64,000 bases of DNA from CAYMYN01 sp964394665 (GTDB lineage Bacteria; Planctomycetota; UBA1135; GCA-002686595), in assembly GCA_964394665.1 (NCBI GenBank), contig CAYMYN010000008.1:62001-126000 (forward strand), in the 5' to 3' direction. A program made the translations under genes and the position numbers. Each line of letters opens with the position of its first letter. Position 1 is the first letter of the stretch. A model generated the notes under the pieces. That model saw only the letters and a list, made by a program, of their open reading frames with translations, did not search any database and was not told where the DNA came from. This document shows positions 27,541-36,541 of the stretch, piece after piece.

Positions 27541-27568
27541 CCACGGGCCCGGGTGCGCAGGGCCGTGG
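27541..27568 (-). terminator. Hairpin between the zinc-ribbon/HEAT gene and mdh
   Basis: Arms 27541-27550 (CCACGGGCCC) and 27560-27568 pair over 9 bp with a single bulged G and a 9-base loop. It lies 29 bases beyond the stop at 27598. No T tract follows. Confidence 0.4.
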
Positions 27569-27597
27569 GCCGTTCCTCGGGGACACGCGCGAGCGCC

Positions 27598-28716
27598 CTA
27601 CAGGTAGTCCGACTTGGCCTTGGCCCACCACTCGCGCCAGGCGCCGACGCGGCGCGCGCGTTCGGCGGGGTTGGCGAAGGGGTCGAAGCGGAAGTTGCGG
27701 CCGGTGATCGAGCGCAGGGAGAGCACCGCCGTCTCGCGCACCTCCTCGAGCGGATCCTCGAGGGCGCCGATCAAGGGCTCGATGGCCGCCGGCGCGCCCA
27801 ACTCGCCGAGCACGCGCGCCACGGCCATGCGCACGAAGGTGTCACCGTCCGCGAGCAGGGGCACGAGGTGCGGCACGACGGCCGGGTCGGCCGAGGCCGC
27901 CAGGTCCAGCACGGCGTAGTAGCGCAGGCTCGCTTCGCCGCTCGCCAGGTCCCCCAGGCGCGACTTCCAGGCCGCCTCCGCCACCGGCTGGACGGCGGCC
28001 GGCGCGACGTTCGCGGACCGTTCCTGCTGCAGGGCCTCGAGGCGCGCCTCGAGGCCCGCGAGCTCCTCGCGCCGCGCGGCGAAGCGCGCCGCGAGTTCGT
28101 CCAGGCGCCGGCCGTCCTCCTCGCGCGCGCGGGCCTGCTCGACCCGTAGGGCCGCCAGGCCCGCGCCGAGCTCGGCCAGGGTCGCGCCCTGGGCCTCGAG
28201 CCGCCCGCGCTGGAGCTCCTGGGCGACGCGCTGGTCCCGCTCGAGTGCCTCCAGTCGCCGGCCGAGTTCTCCGGCCAGGTGTTCGCGCTCCGCGCGCAGC
28301 GCCGCGAGGCCCGACGCGAGGCGGTCGGCCAGCGCCTCCTCGGCGAGCGAGCGCCGCCGGTCCCCGTCCTGGCGCCGTTCGCGCTCGGCGTTCAGCTCGC
28401 CCGTCAGCCAGGCCGTCGCTCCGGCGGCGAAGAGCAGGGCCACGAGGGCCAGGAACGCGCCCGCGGACGCCGGGCGCGGGGCGGCGGATCCGCCCGGGCC
28501 GGGTGGGACGCCCGCAACCTGGGGCAGGCCCGGAAGGGCCGGTGGACCCGGGGCGGGGGGCGCGAGCCCCGCCGCGGCGGGCCCGGCCGCCGGCGCGGAC
28601 ATCGCCCGCTCGCACACCTGGCACACGACCCGGGCCCCGCGCCGCACCGCCCGGCCCAGGGCCAGATCGGACTCGGGGACCGACTCGTTGCACAGGTCGC
28701 AGAAGTGGATCTCCAT
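27598..28716 (-). CDS. Zinc-ribbon, membrane, coiled-coil and HEAT-repeat protein
   Basis: A 372-residue protein of unknown function. The N terminus carries four cysteines in two pairs (CDLCNESVP and CQVC, residues about 6-35), a probable zinc ribbon. A Pro/Ala-rich linker and one membrane helix (about 88-104) follow. A long coiled coil (about 105-235) comes next, then two HEAT repeats (about 255-330: VVPHLVPLLADGDTFVR, AIEPLIGALEDPLEEVR). It ends with TGRNFRFDPF and WREWWAKAK. GGGAGGG lies 4 bases before ATG 28716. The C-terminal W-x-x-WW module recurs in two other proteins of the window. Topology suggests a cytoplasmic zinc domain and extracytoplasmic HEAT repeats. Confidence 0.75.
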   Translation of the reverse strand: MEIHFCDLCNESVPESDLALGRAVRRGARVVCQVCERAMSAPAAGPAAAGLAPPAPGPPALPGLPQVAGVPPGPGGSAAPRPASAGAFLALVALLFAAGATAWLTGELNAERERRQDGDRRRSLAEEALADRLASGLAALRAEREHLAGELGRRLEALERDQRVAQELQRGRLEAQGATLAELGAGLAALRVEQARAREEDGRRLDELAARFAARREELAGLEARLEALQQERSANVAPAAVQPVAEAAWKSRLGDLASGEASLRYYAVLDLAASADPAVVPHLVPLLADGDTFVRMAVARVLGELGAPAAIEPLIGALEDPLEEVRETAVLSLRSITGRNFRFDPFANPAERARRVGAWREWWAKAKSDYL

Positions 28717-28838
28717 GGTTACCCTCCCGACTGGGCGTTCCGCGGACTACGACCCGGCCCAGCTCCGACCGGGTTCCGTTCCGACCGGGCGCGGCCCGGG
28801 GCCCCGCTCCGATCCTGCCGCCCCGTCCCGCCTACCTG

Positions 28839-28844
28839 TAGCAT
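28839..28844 (+). promoter_or_regulatory. Candidate -10 element (TAGCAT) close to the TPR protein start
   Basis: TAGCAT ends 10 bases before GTG 28854, with no ribosome site between them. Transcription from it would begin at or next to the start codon, suggesting a leaderless message. An overlapping TACCTG precedes it. Confidence 0.35.
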
Positions 28845-28853
28845 CCGCCGACC

Positions 28854-29276
28854 GTGGCCCACGACCCCCTCGATCTCTCCGCCCCCCTCCAGGAGGAGCT
28901 GGCCCAGCTCGGCCTGGGTTTCCTGGCCGACTTCCTCGCCGTGGAGACCGCCCGCCACCCGCGCAACGTCGACGCGTTGGCCGAGCTGGGGCAGGTCTAC
29001 TCGCGCATGGGTCGCTGGCGCGAGGGCCTCGAGGTCGACCGCAAGCTGGTGCGGCTGGTACCCGAGAATCCCACGGTGCACTACAATTTGGCCTGTTCCC
29101 TGGCCATTTTGGGCCAGACGGACCCGGCCCTGGACGCCCTCGAGCACGCCGTGCGGCGCGGCTACAGCGACCTCGAGTACATGCTGGGCGACGCCGATCT
29201 CGCCAGCCTGCGCCGCGAGGCGCGCTTCCAGGAGCTGGTCCAGCACCTGCGCCACGCCTCGGCCGGCGGGCGCTGA
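28854..29276 (+). CDS. TPR-repeat protein
   Basis: A 140-residue soluble protein with about two tetratricopeptide repeats (residues about 40-110: ALAELGQVYSRMGRWREGLEVDRKL, partly shown, and HYNLACSLAILGQTDPALDALEHAV). It ends in DLEYMLGDADLASLRREARFQELV, a tail often seen in TPR proteins with a Leu-x-x-Leu pattern. It has no signal peptide or membrane segment. Such proteins act as protein-binding scaffolds; the partner is unknown. It begins at GTG 28854 immediately after a candidate -10. It converges on the HEAT lipoprotein gene 36 bases away. Confidence 0.8.
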   Translation: MAHDPLDLSAPLQEELAQLGLGFLADFLAVETARHPRNVDALAELGQVYSRMGRWREGLEVDRKLVRLVPENPTVHYNLACSLAILGQTDPALDALEHAVRRGYSDLEYMLGDADLASLRREARFQELVQHLRHASAGGR

Positions 29277-29312
29277 GCTACGGGTTCAGCGCAAACAGCG
29301 CGCTGGACGCAA

Positions 29313-29915
29313 TCAGCGCAGGGGATCGCGCCGCACCCGGGCCCACCACGCTTCCCAGCGCGCGACCGCCTCGGCCCGCGCCTCGGGCTCGGCGTGGGCG
29401 TCGTAGCCGAAGCGTTCGTTGGTGGCCTCGCCCAGGGCCTGGATCGAGAGCGCGCGCGTCATCAAGCGCTCGCTCTTCAGGCCCTCGATCAGGTTCGGCG
29501 CCAGGCTCCAGTCGCCCAGACGCATCGCGGTGCGGGCGCGCTCCAGGGCCAGGCCGTTCTGATCGGGCGGCGGCCAGGGCAGGGCGCGCAGGGGCTCGAC
29601 CAGGCGCGCGTCGCCGGTGGCCCCCAGGGCGGCGAGGGCCGCGCCGGCGACGTCGGGCCGCGGGTCGGCGGCCAGGCTGAGCAGGGTCGGGTAGGCGGGC
29701 TCGCCCACGCTCGCGAACCAGTGGACCAACTCGACGCGGTCCATGCCGTGGGTCCAGGGCAGGCGCTGGGCCTGGCGCTCGATCTCCTGGCGCAGGGACG
29801 GCGAGGGGGTCAGCCAGGGGCCGGCGGAGGCGCGCTCGGCGGAGGTCTCGGTCGAGGCGCAGCCCGTGACCAGGATGGAACCGAGGAGGGCGGCGAGCAG
29901 GGCGCGGTGGGACAT
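29313..29915 (-). CDS. HEAT-repeat lipoprotein
   Basis: A 200-residue lipoprotein with a signal peptide and lipobox LVTGC (Cys near residue 19). Residues about 60-165 form HEAT-like helical repeats (PTLLSLAADPRPDVAGAALAALG, partly shown, and RLVEPLRAL). The protein ends with NERFGYDAHAEPEAR and ARWEAWWARVRR, the same W-x-x-WW module seen in the proteins at 27598-28716 and 58470-59264. It is expected to be anchored in a membrane facing the periplasm. Function unknown. Confidence 0.78.
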   Translation of the reverse strand: MSHRALLAALLGSILVTGCASTETSAERASAGPWLTPSPSLRQEIERQAQRLPWTHGMDRVELVHWFASVGEPAYPTLLSLAADPRPDVAGAALAALGATGDARLVEPLRALPWPPPDQNGLALERARTAMRLGDWSLAPNLIEGLKSERLMTRALSIQALGEATNERFGYDAHAEPEARAEAVARWEAWWARVRRDPLR

Positions 29916-30036
29916 GGCGGGTCGGAGCGGGGGTCGGTGTCCGGCGATGCGGCGACGGCCGCCCCTCTCCTTCGTCGCGCCGCCGGCCGGGCCTTAGGGG
30001 CGATCCGCCGCGACGCGGTGGACCGCAGGCCCCCCT

Positions 30037-30067
30037 CCCGTCCGCGGAACCCGGACCCCCGGACGGG
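30037..30067 (-). terminator. Hairpin after the VWA protein gene
   Basis: CCCGTCCG (30037-30044) and CGGACGGG (30060-30067) form an 8-bp perfect stem with a 15-base loop, 32 bases beyond the VWA stop. The remainder of the 183-bp gap to the HEAT lipoprotein shows nothing else. Confidence 0.4.
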
Positions 30068-30098
30068 GAACTCGGTGAGCGGCGCGGCGGAAGTCCTT

Positions 30099-32669
30099 TC
30101 AGGGTGCCCCCGGGTGTCGGGCCCGCGCCAGGCCGGACAGGAAGAGCAGCGCCAGGGCCAGGCACAACAACGGGACGTGGCGGCCGTCGGGGGCGGCGGC
30201 CAGGGCGGTCGGGGGCGTCGGGGGCGGGGTGTGCGGCAGGGCCCCCAGGGGGCGCTCGGAGCCCCACTCCTCGGCCAGGGGTGCCGCGAGGGGCACACGG
30301 GTGAACTCCCCGCCGCCGGCGAGGAGCACCACCCGCACCGCGCGCCCGAGGTCGGGCACGGACGCCGTCGACGCCGCGCGTCGGGTGCGCGGGTCCTCGC
30401 CCGGGCGGGCGTCGGGCGGATCGAGATCGAGGGTCGCGAGCGCGCGGCCCGCGGGGTCCTCGAGGCGCGCCGTGAGCCGCGCGGGCAGGTCGGCCGGGAG
30501 GTCGTCGAGCTCCAGCCGGCCGTCGACGAGGGCCGCCCGCGGGGCGCGTTCCCGGGGCGCGGCGGCGAGCCCGTGGACGAGGGCGGAGAGGGCCCCGCGC
30601 GCCCCCCGCCAGGCCGGCGCCCAACCCTCGATCGGGGCCGAGGCGAAGGCCCCGACCAGGCCGGCGCCGACGCGCCCCAGGGCCAACACCGGCTCGCCGG
30701 GACCGGCGCGCAGCAACACGTCGGCGCCGGGCGCGGCCTCGACCCGCGCGAAGCGCTCGAGGGGCGGGAGCTCCCCGGGACCGAGCCGCCCCAAGGCCTC
30801 CGCGACCTCGCGCGCGGGCCGCGAGGCGACCGTCGGGGGCGGCGCGGGCGCGGGCTCGAAGGGACCCTCGCGCACCCGTTCGCGGTTGACCTCGAGCTGG
30901 AAGAGCTCGGCCAGGCCCGAGAGATCCCCCGCGTCGTGCAGGGCGCTCGGGTCGCCCGCCAGCTCGCCCAGCAGCTCGAGGTCGGCCAGCGGGCCACAGG
31001 CGATCACGACCATCGAGCGCCCAGCGGCCGCCAGCGCACCGCGGATCGCCGCCGCGCGCGCCGCCACGTCGAAGGCGCGCACGTCGCGGCCGTCGCTGAG
31101 CAGGATCACGCGGCCCGGCCGCGAGCTCTCGGCGAGCTCCTCGACCAAGCGCTCGAGCGAGTAGAGGATCGCGGTCTCGCCGCCCGGCGGACGCAGGCCG
31201 AGCAGGCGCTCGAGCGCCCGCCGCCGCGCCGCCGCCGTCTCGCCCGAGAGCTCCTGGCGCGCATGCAACACGCCGGTGAAGAAACGCATCGCGAGCGCGT
31301 CGCGCGGCGGGGCGACCTCCGCCATCTCGACCAACGCGCGCTGCACGCGCTCGAAGGGCTCGCCGACCATGCTGCCCGAGCCGTCGACGAGGAACAGCGC
31401 CTCGCGCGGTTCGTGTTCCTCCCCCGCGGGCCGCAGGGGCAGGAGCTGCGCGAGCGCTGGACCGCCGGGCTCGAGGGTCCAGTGCCGCAGCAGGCCCCAA
31501 CCCCCGCACGCGAGCCACCCGCCGCCGTCGCGTTCGACGAAGGCGGCGAGTTCGCGCGCGGGCAGCTCCGCCAGCGACACGTCGACGCTGAACACGAGGT
31601 CCGCCCGGCCCAGCTCGTCGGCGAGCTGCGCGGGCTCGAGCACGCGCCAGGCGATGCCCGGCCAGGGCGCGGCCCGGATCCAGGTCTCGAGCTCCGCGTG
31701 GCGCGCGGAGGGCGTGACGAGCAGCGCGAGGCGCGCGCCGCCGACGCGCGTCGTGGCGCGAAGCGCGTCGTCCTCGGGGATCGGGTCGCCGCCGCGCAGG
31801 GCGCCGGCACCCCGCAGGCGCGCGCGCAGGCCGAGCTCGACCCAACCCGGCTCGGCCGGGCCGAGCTCGAGGGCCACGCTCCAACGCGCGCTGCGCGCCC
31901 CCGCCGCGAGGGGCGGAGCGGGGAGCGTCCGGCGTTCGACGCGCCGCGCGCCGCCGACGCGCAGTTCGAGCTCCAGCTCGATCTCCGCGCGCGCCAACGA
32001 CTCGGGCAGGGCCTGGGCGCCGGCCTCGAGCTCGAAGGTCGCGCGCGCCGCGAGGGCTTCGCCCGCCGCGGGCGCGGCCGGCAGGAGCAACTCGCGCAGC
32101 GCGAGGTTCGGCAATTCGGGGGCGGGCGGCTCGACGACGCGTGCCCCGTTCCCCGCCGCGACCAGACGCGCCCAGACAGGCCCGGGGTCGGGGCCGGTGA
32201 AGCTGCGTTCGCCGAGGAGCACGAACTCGCCGGGCGCGCGGGCGCCGGAGAACGACTCGCGGGCGACGAGCTCGAGCGCCTCGGCCAGGCGCGTGCCGGC
32301 CTCCGACGCGGGCGCCGGACGCAGGCGGAGGGGCTCGCCGACGCGACCGGAGAGACGCTCCTCGAAGCGCGCGGGGTCGGCGGGTCCGAAGAGCGCCTCG
32401 ACGTCCGCAGCGTAGCGCACGACGAATAACTCCTGGCCCGCCGCGCGCGCGGCCCGCGCCTCGTCCGCGAGGGCGCGCCGCGCCCAGCTCGCCCAACCCG
32501 GCCGGCGACGGGTCAGTCCGGCGGAGGCATCGAGCAATACGGCGCGCAGGGCCGGTTGCGGCGGCGGCGGCGCGGGGCGCGGCCAGGCGCTCCAGCCCGC
32601 GGCGGCGAGCGACACCAGGCCCAGAACGACCAGGGAACGGGCGAGGCGCGCGGAGGACGCGGGGCGCAT
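30099..32669 (-). CDS. Membrane protein with von Willebrand factor A domain
   Basis: An 856-residue protein with an N-terminal membrane helix (about residues 10-28) and a C-terminal one (about 830-848), the layout of BatA-like and related planctomycete membrane proteins. The VWA domain (about 425-600) has an intact metal-binding site, starting FLVDGSGSMVG, with VILLSDGRD further on. The region before it (about 40-420) resembles the glutamine-amidotransferase-like fold often joined to VWA, though no catalytic Cys-His pair was evident. After it comes a second such region (LVGAFASAPIEGWAPAW). The gene starts 18 bases downstream of mnmA. No MoxR ATPase or DUF58 gene is adjacent. Function unknown. 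Confidence 0.75.
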   Translation of the reverse strand: MRPASSARLARSLVVLGLVSLAAAGWSAWPRPAPPPPQPALRAVLLDASAGLTRRRPGWASWARRALADEARAARAAGQELFVVRYAADVEALFGPADPARFEERLSGRVGEPLRLRPAPASEAGTRLAEALELVARESFSGARAPGEFVLLGERSFTGPDPGPVWARLVAAGNGARVVEPPAPELPNLALRELLLPAAPAAGEALAARATFELEAGAQALPESLARAEIELELELRVGGARRVERRTLPAPPLAAGARSARWSVALELGPAEPGWVELGLRARLRGAGALRGGDPIPEDDALRATTRVGGARLALLVTPSARHAELETWIRAAPWPGIAWRVLEPAQLADELGRADLVFSVDVSLAELPARELAAFVERDGGGWLACGGWGLLRHWTLEPGGPALAQLLPLRPAGEEHEPREALFLVDGSGSMVGEPFERVQRALVEMAEVAPPRDALAMRFFTGVLHARQELSGETAAARRRALERLLGLRPPGGETAILYSLERLVEELAESSRPGRVILLSDGRDVRAFDVAARAAAIRGALAAAGRSMVVIACGPLADLELLGELAGDPSALHDAGDLSGLAELFQLEVNRERVREGPFEPAPAPPPTVASRPAREVAEALGRLGPGELPPLERFARVEAAPGADVLLRAGPGEPVLALGRVGAGLVGAFASAPIEGWAPAWRGARGALSALVHGLAAAPRERAPRAALVDGRLELDDLPADLPARLTARLEDPAGRALATLDLDPPDARPGEDPRTRRAASTASVPDLGRAVRVVLLAGGGEFTRVPLAAPLAEEWGSERPLGALPHTPPPTPPTALAAAPDGRHVPLLCLALALLFLSGLARARHPGAP

Positions 32670-32687
32670 CGCGATCGGCGCGGCCCC

Positions 32688-33785
32688 CTACCCGCGCTCC
32701 GCGCGCCGGATCCAACCGCCGCCGACGAGACGCGGGCCGTCGTAGAAGGCCGCGCCCTGGCCCGGCGCGACGCCGGTCTGGGGTTCGTCGAAGACCACCC
32801 GCGCGCGGCCGGAGCTGCGCTCGACCTCGACCTGGGCGGGGGCCGGCACGCAGTGGTAGCGGTGCTGCACGGTGCAGCGCAGGCTCTGCGGCGGGTCGAT
32901 GCCGATCCAGTTCAGCTCGTCGACCTCCATGGCGCAGAAGCGCGCCTCGTCCTGGGTGCCGAGCACGACCGTCCCGCTCGTCGGATCGGTGGCGACGACG
33001 TACAGCGGCTCGCCGCCGGCGACGCCGTGGCCGCGGCGCTGGCCGATGGTGAAGTGTTCCGTGCCGGCGTGGTCGCCCAGCACGCGTCCGGCGGTGTCGA
33101 CCAGGTGGCCCGGGTGCAGGGTGGCCCCGGACTCCGCCAAGAAGCGGCGGTAGTCGTTGGAGGGGATGAAACAGACCTCTTGGCTGTCGGCCTTGCTCGC
33201 CGTGCGCAGGCCCACCGACTCGGCGATGCGCCGCACCTCGCGCTTCTCGAAGCCGCCGATCGGGAGCAGGGTGCGCGCCAGGTTGTCCTCGGCCACGCAG
33301 AAGAGCTGGTAGCTCTGGTCCTTGCCGCGGTCGACGCCGCGCGTGACGTGCACGCGGCCGTCCACGAGCTCGACCTGCGCGTAGTGGCCGGTGGCCACAG
33401 CCTCCGCGCCCAGCTCCTCGGCGAAGCGCAGCAACCGATCGAACTTGAGGTCGCGGTTGCAGACCGCGCAGGGGTTCGGGGTGCGGCCCTGCTCGTACTC
33501 GCGCACGAAGTAGCGCATGATCGCGCCGAACTCCTGGGAGAGGTCCACGGCCTGGAAGGGCACGCCCAGCTTGGCCGCCACCATGCGCGCGTCGCGGGCG
33601 TCGGAGACCGAGCAGCAGGACTTCTTGCGGCTCTCGTGCTCGGCGACCTGCACGCCGTTGCGCATGAACAGGCCGACGACCTCGTGGCCCGCCTCGAGCA
33701 GCAGGTGCGCCGCGACCGAGCTGTCCACGCCGCCGCTCATGGCGCACACGACGCGGCGGGCAGGACGGGCGGAGGGGACGGGCAT
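32688..33785 (-). CDS. mnmA: tRNA-uridine 2-sulfurtransferase MnmA
   Basis: Thiolates U34 of tRNAs for Lys, Glu and Gln. The PP-loop SGGVDSSVAA is near residue 17. The two catalytic cysteines are in NPCAVCN and SQEVCFI, with ATGHYAQ between them and FTIGQRRGHGVAGG and GQGAAFYDG in the C-terminal half. The 365 residues are normal. One extra feature is KKSCCSVSDARDAR at about residues 54-67, a form with a CC pair found in a subgroup of MnmA proteins. A probable partner activity, the MnmC-type methyltransferase, lies at 5178-5996. The sulfur donor gene is not in the window. Confidence 0.96.
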   Translation of the reverse strand: MPVPSARPARRVVCAMSGGVDSSVAAHLLLEAGHEVVGLFMRNGVQVAEHESRKKSCCSVSDARDARMVAAKLGVPFQAVDLSQEFGAIMRYFVREYEQGRTPNPCAVCNRDLKFDRLLRFAEELGAEAVATGHYAQVELVDGRVHVTRGVDRGKDQSYQLFCVAEDNLARTLLPIGGFEKREVRRIAESVGLRTASKADSQEVCFIPSNDYRRFLAESGATLHPGHLVDTAGRVLGDHAGTEHFTIGQRRGHGVAGGEPLYVVATDPTSGTVVLGTQDEARFCAMEVDELNWIGIDPPQSLRCTVQHRYHCVPAPAQVEVERSSGRARVVFDEPQTGVAPGQGAAFYDGPRLVGGGWIRRAERG

Positions 33786-33873
33786 GGTGGGCGGGGCCGG
33801 GCGGGGGGAGCGGGCCGGACGGGAGGTATGGGCCGCGCGCGCCGGCCTTCCAGCCTGCCCGGGACGGGGCGGG

Positions 33874-33939
33874 AGGCTACCACGCTGCGGCGCCCTTCCG
33901 GACGCGGACGCTGGCGAGTGGCGCGCGGGCCGCTACCCT
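33874..33939. promoter_or_regulatory. Divergent promoter region between mnmA and yajC
   Basis: Minus-strand TAGCCT (33874-33879), 89 bases before the mnmA start, and plus-strand TACCCT (33934-33939), 109 bases before yajC, are candidate -10 elements. The 262-bp gap contains no other feature I can support; no riboswitch fold was recognised. Confidence 0.3.
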
Positions 33940-34047
33940 GCTCGGCCCCGAACGGAGAACCCGTGGCCGGGTTCGCTCCCCCGTCGCGGACTCCAGACAG
34001 ATCCGGGGCAGCCAGCGGCTGCCCCCGAACCCGCAGGACCGGTTCCG

Positions 34048-34413
34048 ATGCTCCACGACCTCGCCCCGTTGCTGCTGCTCGTCCAGGAGGAGGGCGGAGC
34101 CCCCGCCCCCGCGCCCTTCGGCGGCGGCTTCCTGTTCCCGCTGGTCCTGGTCTTCGCGATCTTCTACTTCCTCGTCATGCGGCCGGAGAAACGCAACCGC
34201 ATGCGCCACCAGGCGATGCTGGACTCGCTCGAGAAGGGCGACAAGGTCATCACGACCGGCGGCATGCACGCGACCGTGGTCCAGCTCGGCGAGGGCTCGG
34301 TGACGCTGCAGATCGCGGACGGCGTGCGCGTGAAGTTCGCGCGCCAGGCGATCCAGGGCAAGGTCGACGAGTCCTCGCCCGTGGACGAGAAGTCCCCCGC
34401 CGCGGTGAAGTGA
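34048..34413 (+). CDS. yajC: Preprotein translocase subunit YajC
   Basis: A 121-residue protein with an N-terminal membrane helix (about 25-45: FPLVLVFAIFYFLVMRP). It continues with KRNRMRHQAMLDSLEKGDKV, ITTGGMHATVV and a basic region, all typical of YajC, which associates with SecDF at the Sec translocon. GCAGGA lies about 10 bases before ATG 34048. secD and secF, the usual neighbours, are absent; the next gene is a YraN homologue. A 6-bp hairpin follows its stop. Confidence 0.93.
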   Translation: MLHDLAPLLLLVQEEGGAPAPAPFGGGFLFPLVLVFAIFYFLVMRPEKRNRMRHQAMLDSLEKGDKVITTGGMHATVVQLGEGSVTLQIADGVRVKFARQAIQGKVDESSPVDEKSPAAVK

Positions 34414-34422
34414 CGGCCGGGG

Positions 34423-34439
34423 CGGCGCTCCCCGCGCCG
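34423..34439 (+). terminator. Small hairpin after yajC
   Basis: CGGCGC (34423-34428) and GCGCCG (34434-34439) form a 6-bp stem with a TCCCC loop, 9 bases beyond the stop. There is no T tract, and the stem may only attenuate read-through into the YraN gene. Confidence 0.3.
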
Positions 34440-34472
34440 GGTTGAAACCGGGGCCCTGCCCGCGCGGTCGGG

Positions 34473-35066
34473 GTGCGCATGTCGCCCGCCCCTTGGAGGA
34501 TCGCCCGCGGGCTCGGCGCCGCGGCCCGGCGCGCCCTGCGCCGGCGGGCCGTGCCGATCGCGATCGCCCTCGCGCCGCGCGCCGCGTTGTGGATCCCGCG
34601 CCTCGACCGGCGCGAGCTGGGCCTGCTCGGCGAGGAGCTCGCGGCGCGCGCCCTGTACGCCGCCGGCTGGCGCATCCTGGGGCGGCGCGTGGCGACGCCC
34701 GCCGGGGAGGTGGACCTCGTCGTGCGCCGCGGCGGGTTGCTGGCGGCGGTCGAGGTGAAGGCCGGGCGCACGCGCTCCTTGCCCGTGGACGAGCGCGACG
34801 CACGGCGGCCCTTCCGTCCCGCCGGCCGCGTCGACGCCCGGCGTCTGGCGGGCCAGCGCCAGGCGGCCCGCTGGCTCGCTGCCTGCCACGGGCTCGGTGC
34901 GGCGCGCGTGGACGTGTTCGAGGTCTGGGTGCGGGGCCCGCGGACGCGCTGCCTGCATCTGGTCGACGTGCGCGAGCCGTTCGACGCGCCCGCGCCGGAG
35001 GGGGATCGGGTCTGGTTGCCGGGGGCTCCCCCCGCGCCCTTCGGGCCCGCAACGGGGGACTGCTAG
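34473..35066 (+). CDS. YraN/UPF0102 family protein (predicted endonuclease fold)
   Basis: A 197-residue protein. The core (about residues 50-125) has LGLLGEELAARAL, then GWRILGRRVATPAGEVDLVVRRGGLLAAVEVKAG. The last segment contains the E-x-D...E-V-K set of the restriction-endonuclease-like fold characteristic of UPF0102. It carries longer N- and C-terminal extensions than the usual protein of about 120 residues. The start may be GTG 34473 or ATG 34479; neither has a strong ribosome site. Its TAG stop is part of a TAGACT hexamer proposed as the promoter of the next gene. The biological role of the family is not settled. Confidence 0.8.
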   Translation: MRMSPAPWRIARGLGAAARRALRRRAVPIAIALAPRAALWIPRLDRRELGLLGEELAARALYAAGWRILGRRVATPAGEVDLVVRRGGLLAAVEVKAGRTRSLPVDERDARRPFRPAGRVDARRLAGQRQAARWLAACHGLGAARVDVFEVWVRGPRTRCLHLVDVREPFDAPAPEGDRVWLPGAPPAPFGPATGDC

Positions 35067-35069
35067 ACT
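35064..35069 (+). promoter_or_regulatory. Candidate -10 element (TAGACT) for the M24 peptidase gene
   Basis: TAGACT overlaps the YraN stop codon (35064-35066) and lies 46 bases before ATG 35115. It is the same hexamer found before sucC. A GTG at 35073 is too close to be within the transcript, which favours the ATG start. Confidence 0.35.
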
Positions 35070-35114
35070 GCCGTGCCGGACCTGGCCGCGGCCCCCGATC
35101 CGCCCCCGACGATC

Positions 35115-36458
35115 ATGCGAGACACCCTCCCGTCCCGGCCGCGCAGCGCGGCCCTCCTGTGGCTGCCCCTGGTGGGTGCCCTGGCCCTGGCCCACGACAC
35201 CCCGCGCCGGGCGCCGGCGGACCTGCACGCGGTCGCCGATCCCGAGCTCGCCCCGCCGGGACGGCCCTCGGTGCCGACGCCCCACGCGCCCGAGGTGCTC
35301 GCCGCGCGCCGCGCAAGGTTGGCGGCCGAGCTGGGCGAGGGCCTGCTGGTGATCGCGGCGGGCGACGAGGAGAAGGGCCGCTTCGAGGTCCACTCCGACT
35401 TCCTCTACCTGACCGGCATCGAGGTCCCCGACGCGGTGCTGATCCTGGGCGCCGCCGACGGGGAACGCTCCTTCGAGCGCCTCTACCTGCCCGAGCGCGA
35501 CGAACGCAAGGCCCTCTGGGACGGTCCCCTGCTCGGACCCGGGGAACGGGCGCAGGCCCTGGCTGGCCTCGAGGACACGCGCGGCCGGGGCCGACTCGAG
35601 GCCGACCTCGACGAGCTCCTGGCGACGCCCGGGGTCCCGGTCTTCGCCCTGAGCGAACAGCGGCGCGTCCTCTTCGGCCCGCCGCCCGACGGGCGCGAGG
35701 TCGCGGCCAGGAGCCCGCGCGAGGCGCTCAACGCGCTGCAGGCGGTCAAGGACGCCGGTGAGCTCGCGGCCCTGCAGGCCTCGATCGACATCACCCAGGC
35801 GGCCCTCGCCGACGGCTTCTCGGTCGCGCGCCCGCTGGTCTACGAGTTCCAGGTCGAAGCCGCGATCGAGGCCGGTTTCCGCCGGCGCGGCGCGCCCTTC
35901 AGAGCCTTCCCCTCGATCGTCGGTTCGGGCCCCAACGCCTGCATCCTGCACTACCGCGACAACGAGCGGCGCATGGGGGCCGGCGAGTTGCTCCTGCTCG
36001 ACGTCGGCGCCAAGGTCCACGGCTACAGCGCCGACATCTCGCGCACGATCCCCCTCGAGGACCGCTTCTCGCCCCGCCAACGCGAGCTCTACGAGCTGGT
36101 GGTGCGCGCCCACGATGCCGCGGCCGCCGTGCTGCGGCCCGGCGCCTCGATCCGCGAGGCGCACGAGGCGGCGCGCGCGGTCTTCGCCGAGCACGACCTG
36201 GCGGCGGCCTTCCGCCACTCGGTCGGACACCACCTGGGCCTGCGCGTGCACGACGTGCCGGGCTTCCGCGGCCCCTTGGCCGCGGGCATGGTGGTCACCA
36301 TCGAGCCGGGCCTCTACCTGCCGGAGGAGGCGATCGGCATCCGCATCGAGAACGACTTCCTCGTCACCGAGGACGGGGCCCGGCTGCTCTCCTCGGCCCT
36401 GCCCTACCGCACCGACGAGCTCGAGGCCTACCTGCTGCGCCTGCGCGGAAAACCGTGA
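35115..36458 (+). CDS. Exported Xaa-Pro aminopeptidase (peptidase M24B)
   Basis: A 447-residue metallopeptidase that removes N-terminal residues preceding proline. The N terminus looks like a signal peptide (SAALLWLPLVGALALAHD). An aminopeptidase P N-terminal domain follows (about 50-200: EVHSDFLYLTGIEVPDAVL, partly shown). The pita-bread catalytic domain (about 210-430) has all five metal ligands: LLLDVGAKV (Asp), YSADISRT (Asp), HSVGHHLGL (His), TIEPGLYL (Glu) and RIENDFLV (Glu). I chose ATG 35115 for the signal peptide and the candidate -10 upstream; GTG 35073 is the longer option. Export suggests a role in degrading external peptides. Confidence 0.9.
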   Translation: MRDTLPSRPRSAALLWLPLVGALALAHDTPRRAPADLHAVADPELAPPGRPSVPTPHAPEVLAARRARLAAELGEGLLVIAAGDEEKGRFEVHSDFLYLTGIEVPDAVLILGAADGERSFERLYLPERDERKALWDGPLLGPGERAQALAGLEDTRGRGRLEADLDELLATPGVPVFALSEQRRVLFGPPPDGREVAARSPREALNALQAVKDAGELAALQASIDITQAALADGFSVARPLVYEFQVEAAIEAGFRRRGAPFRAFPSIVGSGPNACILHYRDNERRMGAGELLLLDVGAKVHGYSADISRTIPLEDRFSPRQRELYELVVRAHDAAAAVLRPGASIREAHEAARAVFAEHDLAAAFRHSVGHHLGLRVHDVPGFRGPLAAGMVVTIEPGLYLPEEAIGIRIENDFLVTEDGARLLSSALPYRTDELEAYLLRLRGKP

Positions 36459-36541
36459 TGCCCAAGGTTCGGGCCTCGATCGCGGCCGAAGAGGAGCGGG
36501 CCTCCCCCACCCTTGCCTGGCCCTCCCGGGCCGGTGAGGAT

